Assembly (NCBI RefSeq): GCF_008831085.1
Contig: NZ_WBJY01000002.1
Span: 434,001 to 498,000 of the forward strand
Origin: Pseudoclavibacter endophyticus
GTDB lineage: Bacteria > Actinomycetota > Actinomycetes > Actinomycetales > Microbacteriaceae
DNA: 64,000 nucleotides
Reading direction: 5' to 3'
Shown piece by piece: positions 42,032 through 51,406 of this stretch. The translations under genes were made by a program, and so were the position numbers. Each line of letters opens with the position of its first letter. Position 1 is the stretch's first letter. Under the pieces are notes generated by a model. The model was not told where the DNA came from and ran no database searches. It worked only from the letters and a program-made list of their open reading frames with translations.

Positions 42032-43267
42032 GTGTCCCGCACCGAAGCATCCACTCCTGCCGTCGCGCACGAGGCCGTGACCGTCGCTCTCGACCCGGTC
42101 GACGCCCCGATCGTCGAGGTCGACCCGGCCGAGCTGCACCGCGACCCGTACCCCACCTACGAGCGCCTGCGGGCGGCCGGGCCCGTCGTGCACGCGCCCG
42201 CGATCGGCAGGTACCTCGCGACCACGCACGCGGCCGTGGTCGAGGCCGAGCAGGACCAGGAGACGTTCTCGGTCGACGTCACGGGAGCGCTCATGTCGCG
42301 CGCCCTCGGTGATCAGCCCATGCTCCGCAAGCCGGACCCCGAGCACGCGACGGAGCGGAGTTCGATCAATCCGACGCTCCGGCCCAAGCCGATCGCCCAG
42401 CACTGGGCGCCCATGACCGAGCAGACCGTCGAGCGGTGGCTCGACCACCTCGACGAGGTCGGTCCCGACGAGGCCGACCTCAATCGCGACTACTCGGCGC
42501 CGATCGCGAGCCAGAACCTCATCGACCTCGTCGGGTTCCGCGGTGTCGACGTGCGCGACATGGCCCGCTGGTCGGCCGACTTCATCGCGGGCAGTGGGAA
42601 CGTGCTCGATGACGCCGACATCTGGCGCCGCTGTGACCAGTCACGGGCCGACGTCGATGCGGTGCTCGACGAGCTCATTCCCCACCTGCGGGCGAAGCCG
42701 GATCGGTCGATCACCTCGCACCTGCTCGAGGCAGGGCTCGACGAGCGCGTCGTGCGCGCGAACGTCAAGCTCACGATCTCGGGCGGCATGAACGAGCCGC
42801 AGCACATGATCACGAACCTCGTGTGGGCCTTCGACCTGCACCCCGACCAGCGCGACGACGCCATCGCGCACCCCGAGCTCTACGGCAACGCCTTCGAGGA
42901 GTGCGTGCGCTGGCAGTCGCCGATCGGCATGCTCCCGCGCGAGGCGAAGGTCGACGCCGTCCTGCAGGGCGTTCGCGTGCCCGCCGGCCAGAACATGGGC
43001 CTGCTGCTCGCGTCGGCCAACCGCGACACCGCCGCGTTCGAGAACCCCGACGCGTTCGACATCCACCGCAACGCGCGCGGCCACCTCGGGTTCGGCAAGG
43101 GCGTGCACCAGTGCGCGGGTCGCTGGGCCGCGAAGACCATGATCGGCGAGATCGCCGTGCCGGCGCTCTATCGCCGTTTCCCGGGCATCCGGGTGGATGC
43201 CCGACGCGAGATGGCCTGGAACGGTTTCGTGTTCCGCGGCATCACCGCGCTGCCGGTGACCTGGTAG
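42032..43267 (+). CDS. Cytochrome P450
   Basis: 411 residues. The heme-ligand loop is FGKGVHQCAG near the C-terminus (Cys axial ligand), with the K-helix E-x-x-R as EECVRW. The I-helix reads SGGMNEPQHM, where most P450s have AGxxT, so the usual acid-alcohol pair for oxygen activation is replaced. Similar I-helices occur in some aromatic-substrate P450s. No ferredoxin or reductase is adjacent. The GTG at 42032 follows GTGAGGTCACC. Substrate unknown; aromatic compounds are plausible given the hpa genes nearby, but this is speculation. Confidence 0.88.
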   Translation: MSRTEASTPAVAHEAVTVALDPVDAPIVEVDPAELHRDPYPTYERLRAAGPVVHAPAIGRYLATTHAAVVEAEQDQETFSVDVTGALMSRALGDQPMLRKPDPEHATERSSINPTLRPKPIAQHWAPMTEQTVERWLDHLDEVGPDEADLNRDYSAPIASQNLIDLVGFRGVDVRDMARWSADFIAGSGNVLDDADIWRRCDQSRADVDAVLDELIPHLRAKPDRSITSHLLEAGLDERVVRANVKLTISGGMNEPQHMITNLVWAFDLHPDQRDDAIAHPELYGNAFEECVRWQSPIGMLPREAKVDAVLQGVRVPAGQNMGLLLASANRDTAAFENPDAFDIHRNARGHLGFGKGVHQCAGRWAAKTMIGEIAVPALYRRFPGIRVDARREMAWNGFVFRGITALPVTW

Positions 43268-43290
43268 CCGACCGCGGTCGAGGCGCCGCG

Positions 43291-44922
43291 CTACCGGCCG
43301 CGCCGGAGGATTCGCGCGGCGCGGCGCCGGTACCGGCGGGCTGCCACGAACTCGCGCGAGGCCGTGCTCGACAGCGCGAGCAGCGCCGCCACCAGGAGCA
43401 GCATCGTGCTGAGATCGATGAGCAGGCCGACCTGCCCGAGCACCTGCGCGCTCGACAGAGCGAGCGTGCCGATCGAGGCGGCGAGGAGCACCGCCATCAG
43501 CATGACCCGGGCCCCGGCGACGCCCCGTGCCGCCAACAGGGCGAGCACGAGCTGCACGAGCACGATGACGGCGCTGACCGCGATCACCACGATCCACACC
43601 GCGCGCACGACGTCGTCGTCGGTTTCGAGGCCGAGGTCGCTCGCGGCGATCCGCTCGAGCCGCAGCTCGGCGATGACATCGAAGTTGCGCAGTTGCCACA
43701 GGAACCGCGCGACGCCGATGAGCGCCGAGAGCACGGCGAGGGCGCAGCCGACCACGAGCGCAAGCGGGCGGCGCTTCCAGATCTCGCGCGCGACCTCGCC
43801 CGGCCGCTCGTCGTGGCCGGTCGAGTCGAGGATCGGCGCCCCGGACTCGTCGCGGTCTGCCGACTCGAGCTCAGGGTCGAGGGGCAGCGACCGCACGTCG
43901 AGGACCGGAAGGTCGCCGTCGGTGATGATCGAGTCGCCGCCTCCGTTGCGCGAGTGGTACCCCGTTGAGAAGTCTTCAATGACGGTCACGCGCACGTCGT
44001 CGCGAGCATCCGTCACCGTCCGCACGATGTGGTCGCGCTCGATGTCGGTGTTCTCGTCGATCTTGTGCGTGATCTGCAGCGTGAAGAGGGAGAAGCCGAC
44101 GGCTCGGTCGTAGGTGCCGGCCGCGAGCCAGTCGACGCGTCGTCCGCCGGGCAGCAGCCATCCATCGGGACAGCGCCAGAAGCGCACGTGGTGCCGCTTA
44201 CCCGGATTGCCATCGACCTCCTGCTGGTAGGCGAAGTCCTGCCTCCGGCCGAACAGGAACAGGGGAGAGACCGGCGCCTCGTCGTAGCTGCGCCGCGTGA
44301 GGGTCGTCGCGACGATGCGCCAGGTCGACTGCGCCGTGATGTCATCGGCCTTTGTCCATCCCGCGTCGAGCATGGCCCGGTGCAGTTGCGACTCGTTGCC
44401 GACCACGGCGACGTTGACCGGGTCTCCCAGCAGCCCGTCGCTCGTACGGGCTCGGCCGATGAAGTAGTTCGGCACGTAGATGGCGGTGAGGATGCGGTGC
44501 AGCCGCGGCAGCGTGAGATAGGCCGTGATGAGCCAGCCGACGAGCAACACCGCGCCGTACCACCCCCACCCGAACTGCCAGCCCTGCACGAGGATCGTGA
44601 CGCCGAGCATGACGCTGACGATGCCGCCCGCGATGAAGAACAGGTGGTCGGCAATCGTGCCCTCGTGCACGTAGGGCCGCTGCACCGCGAACGACGTGCG
44701 CCGCGCGCGGTGGTCGTGGCCGTCTCGGTGGGGGAGCATCGCGTCGGCGGTGCGGCGGATGAATTGGCGGGCGGGCGACTCGCCGGAGTCCTCTCGGCGG
44801 TCCCGGTCGTCGGGTCTGCCCCAGTTCTCACGAGAGTCTCGGTCGTCGGGGGAGTCCCGGTCGTCGGGCGTGCCCTGGTCGTCGGGGACGAGTGGCGGAT
44901 GCTGGGAGGGCGGGGTGGACAT
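43291..44922 (-). CDS. LssY C-terminal-domain membrane protein
   Basis: 543 residues. An Asp/Arg-rich disordered N-terminus (to about 60) is followed by two membrane helices (about 95-145). An LssY-type soluble domain comes next (GDPVNVAVVGNESQLHRAMLDAGWTKAD, SPLFLFGRRQDFAYQQE, RHHVRFWRCP), and four C-terminal helices follow. LssY domains occur in membrane proteins linked to secretion and lipid-phosphatase fusions; this one lacks the phosphatase part. It is probably in one transcript with the thioesterase upstream (54-nt gap). Confidence 0.75.
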   Translation of the reverse strand: MSTPPSQHPPLVPDDQGTPDDRDSPDDRDSRENWGRPDDRDRREDSGESPARQFIRRTADAMLPHRDGHDHRARRTSFAVQRPYVHEGTIADHLFFIAGGIVSVMLGVTILVQGWQFGWGWYGAVLLVGWLITAYLTLPRLHRILTAIYVPNYFIGRARTSDGLLGDPVNVAVVGNESQLHRAMLDAGWTKADDITAQSTWRIVATTLTRRSYDEAPVSPLFLFGRRQDFAYQQEVDGNPGKRHHVRFWRCPDGWLLPGGRRVDWLAAGTYDRAVGFSLFTLQITHKIDENTDIERDHIVRTVTDARDDVRVTVIEDFSTGYHSRNGGGDSIITDGDLPVLDVRSLPLDPELESADRDESGAPILDSTGHDERPGEVAREIWKRRPLALVVGCALAVLSALIGVARFLWQLRNFDVIAELRLERIAASDLGLETDDDVVRAVWIVVIAVSAVIVLVQLVLALLAARGVAGARVMLMAVLLAASIGTLALSSAQVLGQVGLLIDLSTMLLLVAALLALSSTASREFVAARRYRRRAARILRRGR

Positions 44923-44976
44923 CGTCGGTGCGGTTCCTGCGCGGCTGTACGGAGGTCGGGGCGCCTGGCGGGGCGC

Positions 44977-45588
44977 TCAGTTCGTCTCGGCGGGCGGGCG
45001 CAAGCGCACCATGAGCGAGTCGACCACGGCGACGACCGGGGGCGCGCCCCCGGCACCGATACCGGTGACGGCGACCTCCTCGGCGCCGTTCTCGCCCGCG
45101 GCGGCGACTGGGCCCTCTGGGCCGATGTTGTGCACGACCGTCTCGAATCGTCGCCGGCGGGCACTGAGCGCCTCGGCGAGCCGGCACGTCGCGGTGAGCC
45201 GGTCGCCGATGCGAGCCGGCTGACGGAAGTGGATCTCGCTCGTGACGGTCACCCACGCTGACTCGTCGTCGAGGGTGTTGGCGCCGACCCCGGTCGCCGA
45301 GTCGGCGAGGGTGAAGATGACGCCGCCATGGCACAGGTTGAGGCCGTTGACGTCGGTCGGGCCGATGGTCTGTTCGAGCACGATGCGCTCGTCGTCGAGG
45401 GCCGTCACCCGCATGCCGAGCGTGACGGTGCGGTGGTCTTCGAGCAGGATCTGCTCCAGGCGGCGCCGCCGGTGGGCCTCGTCGCGCCGGGCGTCGCGCC
45501 GCAAGGCCTCGGCGGTCTCCGTCGTGAGCCCGAGCGCGGGAGGTGCGGGTGTCTCGGTCACGGTGCCTCCGGGGGTTCTCGCCGTCAT
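44977..45588 (-). CDS. PaaI-type hotdog thioesterase
   Basis: 203 residues. Hotdog fold with LCHGGVIFTLADSATGVGAN, the HGGxxFxLAD motif of PaaI thioesterases, which hydrolyse phenylacetyl-CoA-type dead-end intermediates. An extended N-terminus (~35 residues) and a Gly/Ala-rich insertion (about 160-180) are unusual. AAGGAAG lies upstream of the ATG. A role in clearing aromatic acyl-CoA is inferred from the family; no phenylacetyl-CoA pathway genes are seen here. Confidence 0.82.
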   Translation of the reverse strand: MTARTPGGTVTETPAPPALGLTTETAEALRRDARRDEAHRRRRLEQILLEDHRTVTLGMRVTALDDERIVLEQTIGPTDVNGLNLCHGGVIFTLADSATGVGANTLDDESAWVTVTSEIHFRQPARIGDRLTATCRLAEALSARRRRFETVVHNIGPEGPVAAAGENGAEEVAVTGIGAGGAPPVVAVVDSLMVRLRPPAETN

Positions 45589-45732
45589 CGCGTCGCGTCG
45601 CTTCCTTGATCGTATCGGCAGCCGTCGCCGCCCGTCCGATTGGGATGAATGGACTGCGCTCCAGGCGCGGTAACCCCCGACCGTGACGCCTCGCCGCGCC
45701 GATCGGCCGCCGCGTCAGCCACAATGGGGTCT

Positions 45733-46569
45733 GTGACCTCAATGCCGACGACGCCCCCGCCGCCGCCGACCCAGCCCGCACTCCCGATTGTGAGCTGGAA
45801 CCTGCTTCCAGCGCTGCTCGTCTCCGGATCCGCGGTGCTGCTGTTCGCCCTCGAGAACGCTTGGGGGTATGCGCCCCTGCTGACGGGCGTCGCCATCGCC
45901 TGGCTCCTCGACCGGGCCTTCGCCCGTGACGTGTCGATCATCGCCGTCGGCATGGGCATCATCAGTCTGCACTCCATGAAGGCCGACCTGTCGTGGGGCA
46001 ACATGGTCGTGATGGGCACCGTGCTCGCGGCCGCCGTGTTCGTTCCGTACGCGCTCAGCCGCTGGGTGCTCAAGGACCATGCCGTGCGCTTCCCCACGCG
46101 CAAGAACACGCGCTGGAGCCGTCTCGAGTGGGGCTGGCTCGGTGCTGTGCTCGTGTTGGGCTGGCTGATCCTGCCCACCTACTTCATCACCTCGGGCGCG
46201 TATCAGAACTGGCCGGCCGTGACCGAGTGGCACGAGATCGCGCGCCTGTTCGTCGGCGTGAACGCGGTCGGCATCTGGGACGAATTGTTCTTCATGTGCG
46301 TCGTGTTCACGCTGTACCGCCGCCACTTCTCGTTCTGGACGGCGAACGTGCTGCAGGCGATCGTGTTCGTGTCGTTCCTCTGGGAGCTCGGCTACCGCGC
46401 CTGGGGCCCGCTCCTGACGATCCCGTTCGCCCTCGTGCAGGCTTGGATCTTCTCGAAGACCCGCTCACTCGTGTACGTCATCACGGTGCACCTGCTCTTC
46501 GACCTCGTCGTCTTCCTCACGATCGTGCACGCGCATCACCGCGACTGGCTCACCATCTTCTGGTACTAG
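45733..46569 (+). CDS. CPBP-like intramembrane protein
   Basis: 278 residues and eight hydrophobic segments. WDELFFMCVVFTLYRR and HLLFDL resemble the EExxxR and HxxxD motifs of the CPBP/Abi (Rce1-like) membrane protease family, but the second Glu of motif 1 is missing, so activity is doubtful. The GTG at 45733 is chosen because a CACAAT -10 box ends 7 nt before it; an ATG at 45724 would overlap that box. Confidence 0.65.
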   Translation: MTSMPTTPPPPPTQPALPIVSWNLLPALLVSGSAVLLFALENAWGYAPLLTGVAIAWLLDRAFARDVSIIAVGMGIISLHSMKADLSWGNMVVMGTVLAAAVFVPYALSRWVLKDHAVRFPTRKNTRWSRLEWGWLGAVLVLGWLILPTYFITSGAYQNWPAVTEWHEIARLFVGVNAVGIWDELFFMCVVFTLYRRHFSFWTANVLQAIVFVSFLWELGYRAWGPLLTIPFALVQAWIFSKTRSLVYVITVHLLFDLVVFLTIVHAHHRDWLTIFWY

Positions 46570-46600
46570 GGGCGACGGCGCGGGTCCGGGGGCAGAAACA

Positions 46601-46647
46601 GGGCGGGGGCGGGGCCGGATGCTCGGCATCCGGCCCCGCCCCCGCCC
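46601..46647. terminator. 22-bp perfect bidirectional terminator
   Basis: Arms GGGCGGGGGCGGGGCCGGAT+GC and their exact complement (46626-46647) around TCG, between the convergent CPBP-like and proX-like genes. The core (CGGGGCCGGATGC) is shared with the terminator at 58641. Confidence 0.9.
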
Positions 46648-46662
46648 GGGCGAGTGTGTGGC

Positions 46663-47580
46663 TTAGGCCGTGAGGCCGTCCACGTACTCCTGGTTCTCGC
46701 TGATCCACTGCTCCACGATGGGGCCGTAGTCGTCCGTCTCGTTCTCGTTGAACATGGCGTTCTCGAGCGAGTAGAGCAGGTCGGAGCTCATCTCGAAGTT
46801 CTCGAGCCAGCCGCTCAGGGTCGGGTGCGTCTCCACGATGTCGGCACGGCCGATCGAGTGGATGCCCTCCGCGTCGCCGAGCAGGCCCTGCGGGTCTTCG
46901 AGGTCGCGGATCGGGAAGGCGTCATAGGCCCAGTGGGGGCGCCACAGGGTCACGACGATGTTCTCGTTGTTCTCCGTCGCGGTGGAGAGCTCGGTGAGCA
47001 TGGCCGCCGTCGACGAGGTCGTGTAGGTCATGCCCTCGAGGCCGTACCCGGGGATGACCTCGTTCTGCGTGATCTCGGTGAGACCGGCGCCCGGCTCGAT
47101 GCCGACGATCGTGTTGTTGAACGCGTCGGCGTTGGCCGCGAGCTCGTCGATCGACGTGATGGGGGCATCCTCGTTGACGGCGAACGTCAGCGCGGCCTCG
47201 TCGTTCCAGGCACCGAAATCGTGGAGCTGGTCGCCGTACTCCTCCATGTACGAGGCGTGCGTGATGGGCAGCCACGTGTCGAGCGTGATGTCGTAGTCGC
47301 CGGTCGAGAGGCCCGAGTAAACGGGGGCCGGGTCGGCGTACTCGAGCGTGACGTTGTAGCCGAGGTCGCTGAGGATCGCGTTCCACAGCTCGGTCGCCGC
47401 GATGCCCTCGTCCCAGCCGTTGAAGACGGCGATCGTGAGATCGCGCTGATCGCCGTTCTCGAGCGCGTCGCCCTCTCCCGCATCGCCACCGCCGTCGCCG
47501 CCGCCGTCGGCGGCGCAGCCCGTGAGCGCGAGCGCCGCAACGGCCGCGACCGCGAGGCCCGTCTTGAATCGATTCTTCAT
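46663..47580 (-). CDS. Glycine betaine/choline-type ABC transporter substrate-binding lipoprotein
   Basis: 305 residues. The signal peptide ends in LTGC, a lipobox giving a lipid-anchored Cys at about position 23, followed by a Gly/Asp linker. The OpuAC domain shows FNGWDEGIAATELWNAIL, LDTWLPITHASYM and VVTLWRPHWAYDAFPIRDLEDP, with the Trp residues that cage quaternary ammonium groups. Last gene of a minus-strand proV-proW-proX operon, 46 nt after proW. AGAAGGGA precedes the ATG. Confidence 0.9.
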   Translation of the reverse strand: MKNRFKTGLAVAAVAALALTGCAADGGGDGGGDAGEGDALENGDQRDLTIAVFNGWDEGIAATELWNAILSDLGYNVTLEYADPAPVYSGLSTGDYDITLDTWLPITHASYMEEYGDQLHDFGAWNDEAALTFAVNEDAPITSIDELAANADAFNNTIVGIEPGAGLTEITQNEVIPGYGLEGMTYTTSSTAAMLTELSTATENNENIVVTLWRPHWAYDAFPIRDLEDPQGLLGDAEGIHSIGRADIVETHPTLSGWLENFEMSSDLLYSLENAMFNENETDDYGPIVEQWISENQEYVDGLTA

Positions 47581-47626
47581 AGTGATTCCCTTCTCTTTTT
47601 GAGGTCTCTGGGGGCGGCTCGGCGCG

Positions 47627-48718
47627 TCAGCTGGTGGCGCGGTCCGAGTCGGGTGCCGAGTTGGTGGATGCTGCTGCCGATCCGGGCGCCGAGGCGCCCG
47701 TCGGGACGCCCGCGCGTGACGGCACGGGCGCGCTGGCGCTCGCGGCGACGCCCGTCGGCTGCGCCGCGACGTCGGCCGTCGCGGCCTCGTCGATCTCGGG
47801 GTCGGTCGTGCTCCCGGCGGCACGGCGCTTGCGCTTCGTCGTGCCGGGCGCATTGCGCTTGGCGAACGCGCTCGTGGTGCGGTCGAGGATGATCGCGAGG
47901 ATCACGACCGAGATGCCCGCTTCGAAGCCGAGGGCGATGTCGATGCGATTCAGCGACTGGACGACGTCACCGCCGAGACCCCCCGCGCCGACCATGCCCG
48001 CGATGACGACCATCGACAGCGAAAGCATGATGACCTGGTTGACGCCGGCCATGATCGACGGCATGGCGAGGGGCAGCTGCACCTGGCGCAGAATGCGCCC
48101 CGGCGTCGCGCCGAACGCCTTCCCGGCCTCGACGACCTCCTTGTCGACGCCGCGGATGCCGAGCTCGGTCATGCGGACGCCGGGCGCCATCGCGAAGATG
48201 ATCGTTGCGACGATGCCGGGCACGACGCCCACGCGGAACAGGATGAGCGCGGGGATGAGGTAGACGAAGGCCGGCATGGTCTGCAGGAAGTCGAGGATCG
48301 GCCGGATGATGTTGCTGGCGGTGCCCGACTTGGCCGCGAGGATTCCGAGGGGGATGCTGATGATGACCGCGACGGTGCTCGCGACGAGCACGAGCGCGAG
48401 GGTCGCCATGGCGTTGTCCCACTGGCCGACGACGACGATCATGAACAGACCGATGGTCGTGCCGAGGGCGAGCAGCCACCCCTTGGCCCACCCCTTCGCC
48501 AACCAAGCGAGGAGGGCGAGCACGATGATGATGACGAAGAACGGCGGCGTCGCCAGCGCGAAGTGGATCGCGTCGTAGAAGCCGTTGAACATATTCCGGA
48601 GCACCGTGAAGACGGGGCCGAGGGTGCTGGTGAGGAATGCCACGAACCCGGCGACCCAGTCGCCGAACGGCAACAGGTCGTGGAGGTCCTGCATGAAGGC
48701 GTCGATCGAGTCGTTCAC
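47627..48718 (-). CDS. Glycine betaine-type ABC transporter permease (ProW-like)
   Basis: 363 residues and about six to seven helices. Binding-protein-dependent permease signature VEAGKAFGATPGRILRQVQLPLAMPSIMAGVNQ, the EAA loop that docks on the ATPase. The C-terminal ~80 residues are Ala/Ser/Pro-rich and disordered, longer than usual. The GTG start overlaps the stop of the ATPase gene (GTGA), so the two are coupled. Confidence 0.9.
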   Translation of the reverse strand: MNDSIDAFMQDLHDLLPFGDWVAGFVAFLTSTLGPVFTVLRNMFNGFYDAIHFALATPPFFVIIIVLALLAWLAKGWAKGWLLALGTTIGLFMIVVVGQWDNAMATLALVLVASTVAVIISIPLGILAAKSGTASNIIRPILDFLQTMPAFVYLIPALILFRVGVVPGIVATIIFAMAPGVRMTELGIRGVDKEVVEAGKAFGATPGRILRQVQLPLAMPSIMAGVNQVIMLSLSMVVIAGMVGAGGLGGDVVQSLNRIDIALGFEAGISVVILAIILDRTTSAFAKRNAPGTTKRKRRAAGSTTDPEIDEAATADVAAQPTGVAASASAPVPSRAGVPTGASAPGSAAASTNSAPDSDRATS

Positions 48719-50121
48719 TTGTCGGCCTCCGTCGAGTCGGGCGTACTGAAGCGGTCGTCGCTGCCGGAGGCGCTCGTCGGCTCGTCGGCGGGCCCGGATT
48801 CGAGCGCGTCGCGGACCTCGTCGGGCGTGGCCGTCGTCACCGGATCCTGCACGGGGATCGGCGTGGTCGTCGCGGGGACATTCGCGAGCGACGCGAGGAT
48901 CGTGACGCGTGGCACGACGCCGAGCAGGCGCTGCTGGTCGTCGACGACGGCGATGGGCAGCGCCGTGTCGAGCGTGAGCTCGATGAGATCGCTCAGCGAC
49001 GTGTCCGGGGACGCCGTGGGCGCGTTGTTCCGCACGATCGGCGCGAGCTCGGTCTCGCCGTCTTTCACGGCGCGGATCGCGGCCCGGTCGGTGACGACGC
49101 CGCGGAGGCGCCCCTGGTGCACGACGAACGCGCTGCCGGCCTGATTGTTGCGCATGACGCGAAGCGCGGCGCGGGGACCGGCCGATTCGGGAACGACGCC
49201 GATCGGCGGCTCCATGACGCTCGCGGCCGTGAGTACGCGGGCGCGGTCGACGTCCTGCACGAACTGCGCGACGTAGTCGTTCGCGGGATCGGTCAAGATC
49301 TGCTCGGGGGTGCCGATCTGCACGACGCGGCCATCACGCATGACGGCGATGCGGTCGCCGAGGAACATCGCCTCGTTGAGGTCGTGCGTGATGAAGATGA
49401 TCGTCTTGCCGAGCTCGGCCTGCAGCTCGACGAGTTCCTCCTGCATCTCTCGGCGGATCAGCGGGTCGAGGGCGCTGAACGCCTCGTCCATGAGCAGGAT
49501 CTCGGTGTCGGAGGCCAGCGCGCGGGCAATGCCGACGCGCTGCTTCATGCCGCCGGACAGCTCCGAGGGGAGGTTGTCCTCCCACCCCGTTAGGCCGACG
49601 CGCTGGATGATCTGCCGAGCGCGCTGGAGCCGCTTCTGGTGGGGAACGCCCTGCACCTCGAGACCGAACGCGACGTTCTCGACGACGGTGCGGTGAGGAA
49701 ACAGCGCGAAGTGCTGGAACACCATCGACACCTGCTTCTGGCGCACGCGGCGGATGGTGGCCGGCGACGCCTTCGCAAGGTCGACGTCGCCGATGACGAC
49801 GGAGCCGGCGGTCGCGTCGAGCAGGCCGTTGAGCATCCGGATGAGCGTCGACTTGCCGGAGCCCGACAGGCCCATGACGACGAAGATCTCGCCGCGAGCG
49901 ACGTCGAAGCTCGCGTCGATGACGGCGGCGGTGGTGCCGCCCGGCAGCTCGTCTCGCGACGCGCCGGCCTCGAGTCGCTGAACGCCCTCCCGGCCACGGC
50001 GACCGAAGACCTTGTACAGGCCTTTTACCGTGACGGCGGGGGCGGTGCCCTCCGGGCGTGCAGGGTCGGGGTGTGGTTGCCCCGATGCCGATTCTGGTTG
50101 CGTCACAGCTGGCTGGGTCAC
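48715..50121 (-). CDS. Glycine betaine-type ABC transporter ATPase with CBS domains (ProV-like)
   Basis: 468 residues. Walker A GLSGSGKST, Q-loop QHFALFPHRTV, signature LSGGMKQRVG, Walker B ILLMDEAFSALDP, H-loop ITHDLNEA, then two CBS domains (about 270-410). In OpuA/ProV, CBS domains sense ionic strength or c-di-AMP. A Thr/Pro tail follows. GTG start with AGGAGG (50131-50126). A ~25-residue insertion between strands 1 and 2 (GREGVQRLEAGASRDELPGG) is usual for ProV. It is the first gene of the operon; likely osmotic induction. Confidence 0.92.
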   Translation of the reverse strand: MTQPAVTQPESASGQPHPDPARPEGTAPAVTVKGLYKVFGRRGREGVQRLEAGASRDELPGGTTAAVIDASFDVARGEIFVVMGLSGSGKSTLIRMLNGLLDATAGSVVIGDVDLAKASPATIRRVRQKQVSMVFQHFALFPHRTVVENVAFGLEVQGVPHQKRLQRARQIIQRVGLTGWEDNLPSELSGGMKQRVGIARALASDTEILLMDEAFSALDPLIRREMQEELVELQAELGKTIIFITHDLNEAMFLGDRIAVMRDGRVVQIGTPEQILTDPANDYVAQFVQDVDRARVLTAASVMEPPIGVVPESAGPRAALRVMRNNQAGSAFVVHQGRLRGVVTDRAAIRAVKDGETELAPIVRNNAPTASPDTSLSDLIELTLDTALPIAVVDDQQRLLGVVPRVTILASLANVPATTTPIPVQDPVTTATPDEVRDALESGPADEPTSASGSDDRFSTPDSTEADK

Positions 50122-50237
50122 TCGTCCTCCTGGGTCCGGTGGGCTGGTGTGGCGTCCACCGTGGTTCGGCGCCGCGATGATGTCGCGGGCCGGTGGCGTG
50201 GGATTGCCGTGTCGCGCCGGTTCGGAGATGCGGTGTT

Positions 50238-50275
50238 CCGGCGGCGACGCCGTGTCCCGGCGGCGACGCCGTGTC
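50238..50275. repeat. Two tandem 19-bp repeats upstream of proV
   Basis: CCGGCGGCGACGCCGTGTC occurs twice head to tail (50238-50256, 50257-50275), and a partial copy of the motif is found just before. It lies in the 448-bp noncoding region between proV and the IclR gene; the role is unknown. Confidence 0.7.
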
Positions 50276-50348
50276 ATCTCGAATCAGCGCGCTTCGGGAC
50301 CAGGTGTTCCTGTTCCCGCGGGCAACCACGCCTTGTGAGGCTAACAAG

Positions 50349-50389
50349 CCCCCTTTTCACTTGCAGCCTGAGCGTCCACTGAAAGGGGG
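50349..50389. promoter_or_regulatory. Inverted repeat in the proV-iclR divergent region
   Basis: CCCCCTTTTCA pairs with TGAAAGGGGG (one bulge) across 20 nt. It is the most AT-containing spot in the 448-bp region, so it is probably an operator or promoter part for proV. I see no gene in this region. Confidence 0.45.
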
Positions 50390-50569
50390 CGTGAACGCCT
50401 CCGAATGGCTTGGTCCACCCTCCCAGCATCCGCGCGTTGACGCGGATCGGGTGGGGGTGCGGGCATCGTTGCCGAAGCGTTACGCGCTGAGCGGCCAGCG
50501 GGCCCGATTCGCGCGGTTCGAGGGGTCCGAAGGCGCTCGGAGGCGAGGCGTGCCGATACGCTGCGGAGT

Positions 50570-51406
50570 ATGGCGGCGGCTGGAACGGAAGCGGGCGGCG
50601 CGCGTGACGACGGCTACCTGGCGCGCGTCATCCGCGTGCTCGAAGTCTTCGATTCGGAGTTGACGGCGCTCAAAGTGAGCGCGATCGCGGGCGCGGCGGA
50701 GCTGCCGCTGCCGACCGCCTATCGCATCGTCGGTGATCTCGTCTCGCACGGGCTGCTCGGCCGCGACGTCGACGGCCGCATCCGCCTCGGATCCCGACTC
50801 TGGGAGCTCGCGAACCGCGGTTCGCCGCTCGAGGGGCTGCGCGAGGCGGCGCGGTCAGAGCTCATCAGTGTGCACACCGCCACGGGGTTCCACACCAACT
50901 TCGCCGTGCTGCGCGAGGGGACGGTGCTCGTCGTCGATCGCATCGTCGCCGACACCGACCTGCGCAATCGCTCGATCACGGCGGCGCGGATGTCGGCCCT
51001 GCGCTCGTCGCTCGGCCTCGCCATGCTCGCGCACGCGCCGTACGCCCAGCTGCGGCTGGCGATCGCCCTTGAGCTCGCGGAGCTGCCCGAGCCGTCAGTC
51101 GGCGAGCGCGATGCCTTCGCGGTGGCAGAGGAATCGGCGAAGCGGGAACTCGACGGGGTTCGGCGGCGCGGCTATGCCGCGCAGCGCGGGCAGCAGGACA
51201 CGAACACGATGGGCGTCGCCGCGCCCGTGCTGGGGGAGCGGGGGCTCGCCGTCGCCTCGATCGGCGTCATCATGCCCGTCGACACGACGCACGCCGCGGA
51301 GCTGGCGGCCGCCGAACGACTCCGACACGTCGCGGGGCGCATCGCCGACCGCATTGACCAGGGGCAGGCGGGCGGGGCCGTGTCGCGCCCGGCGACACGC
51401 GGCTAG
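50570..51406 (+). CDS. IclR-family transcriptional regulator
   Basis: 278 residues. N-terminal winged helix (YLARVIRVLEVFDSELTALKVSAIAGAAELPLPTAYRIV) and an IclR effector domain ending AERLRHVAGRIADRI. TACGCT (50557-50562) 7 nt upstream of the ATG gives a leaderless mRNA. It is convergent with the hpaI-hpaH operon; their stop codons overlap (CTAG at 51403-51406). Control of aromatic catabolism is likely for the family; the target here is inferred. Confidence 0.88.
   Translation: MAAAGTEAGGARDDGYLARVIRVLEVFDSELTALKVSAIAGAAELPLPTAYRIVGDLVSHGLLGRDVDGRIRLGSRLWELANRGSPLEGLREAARSELISVHTATGFHTNFAVLREGTVLVVDRIVADTDLRNRSITAARMSALRSSLGLAMLAHAPYAQLRLAIALELAELPEPSVGERDAFAVAEESAKRELDGVRRRGYAAQRGQQDTNTMGVAAPVLGERGLAVASIGVIMPVDTTHAAELAAAERLRHVAGRIADRIDQGQAGGAVSRPATRG

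Noticed and set aside
50122..50569. A riboswitch ahead of the betaine transporter operon
   Set aside because: No recognisable riboswitch core; only a tandem repeat and one inverted repeat are visible.
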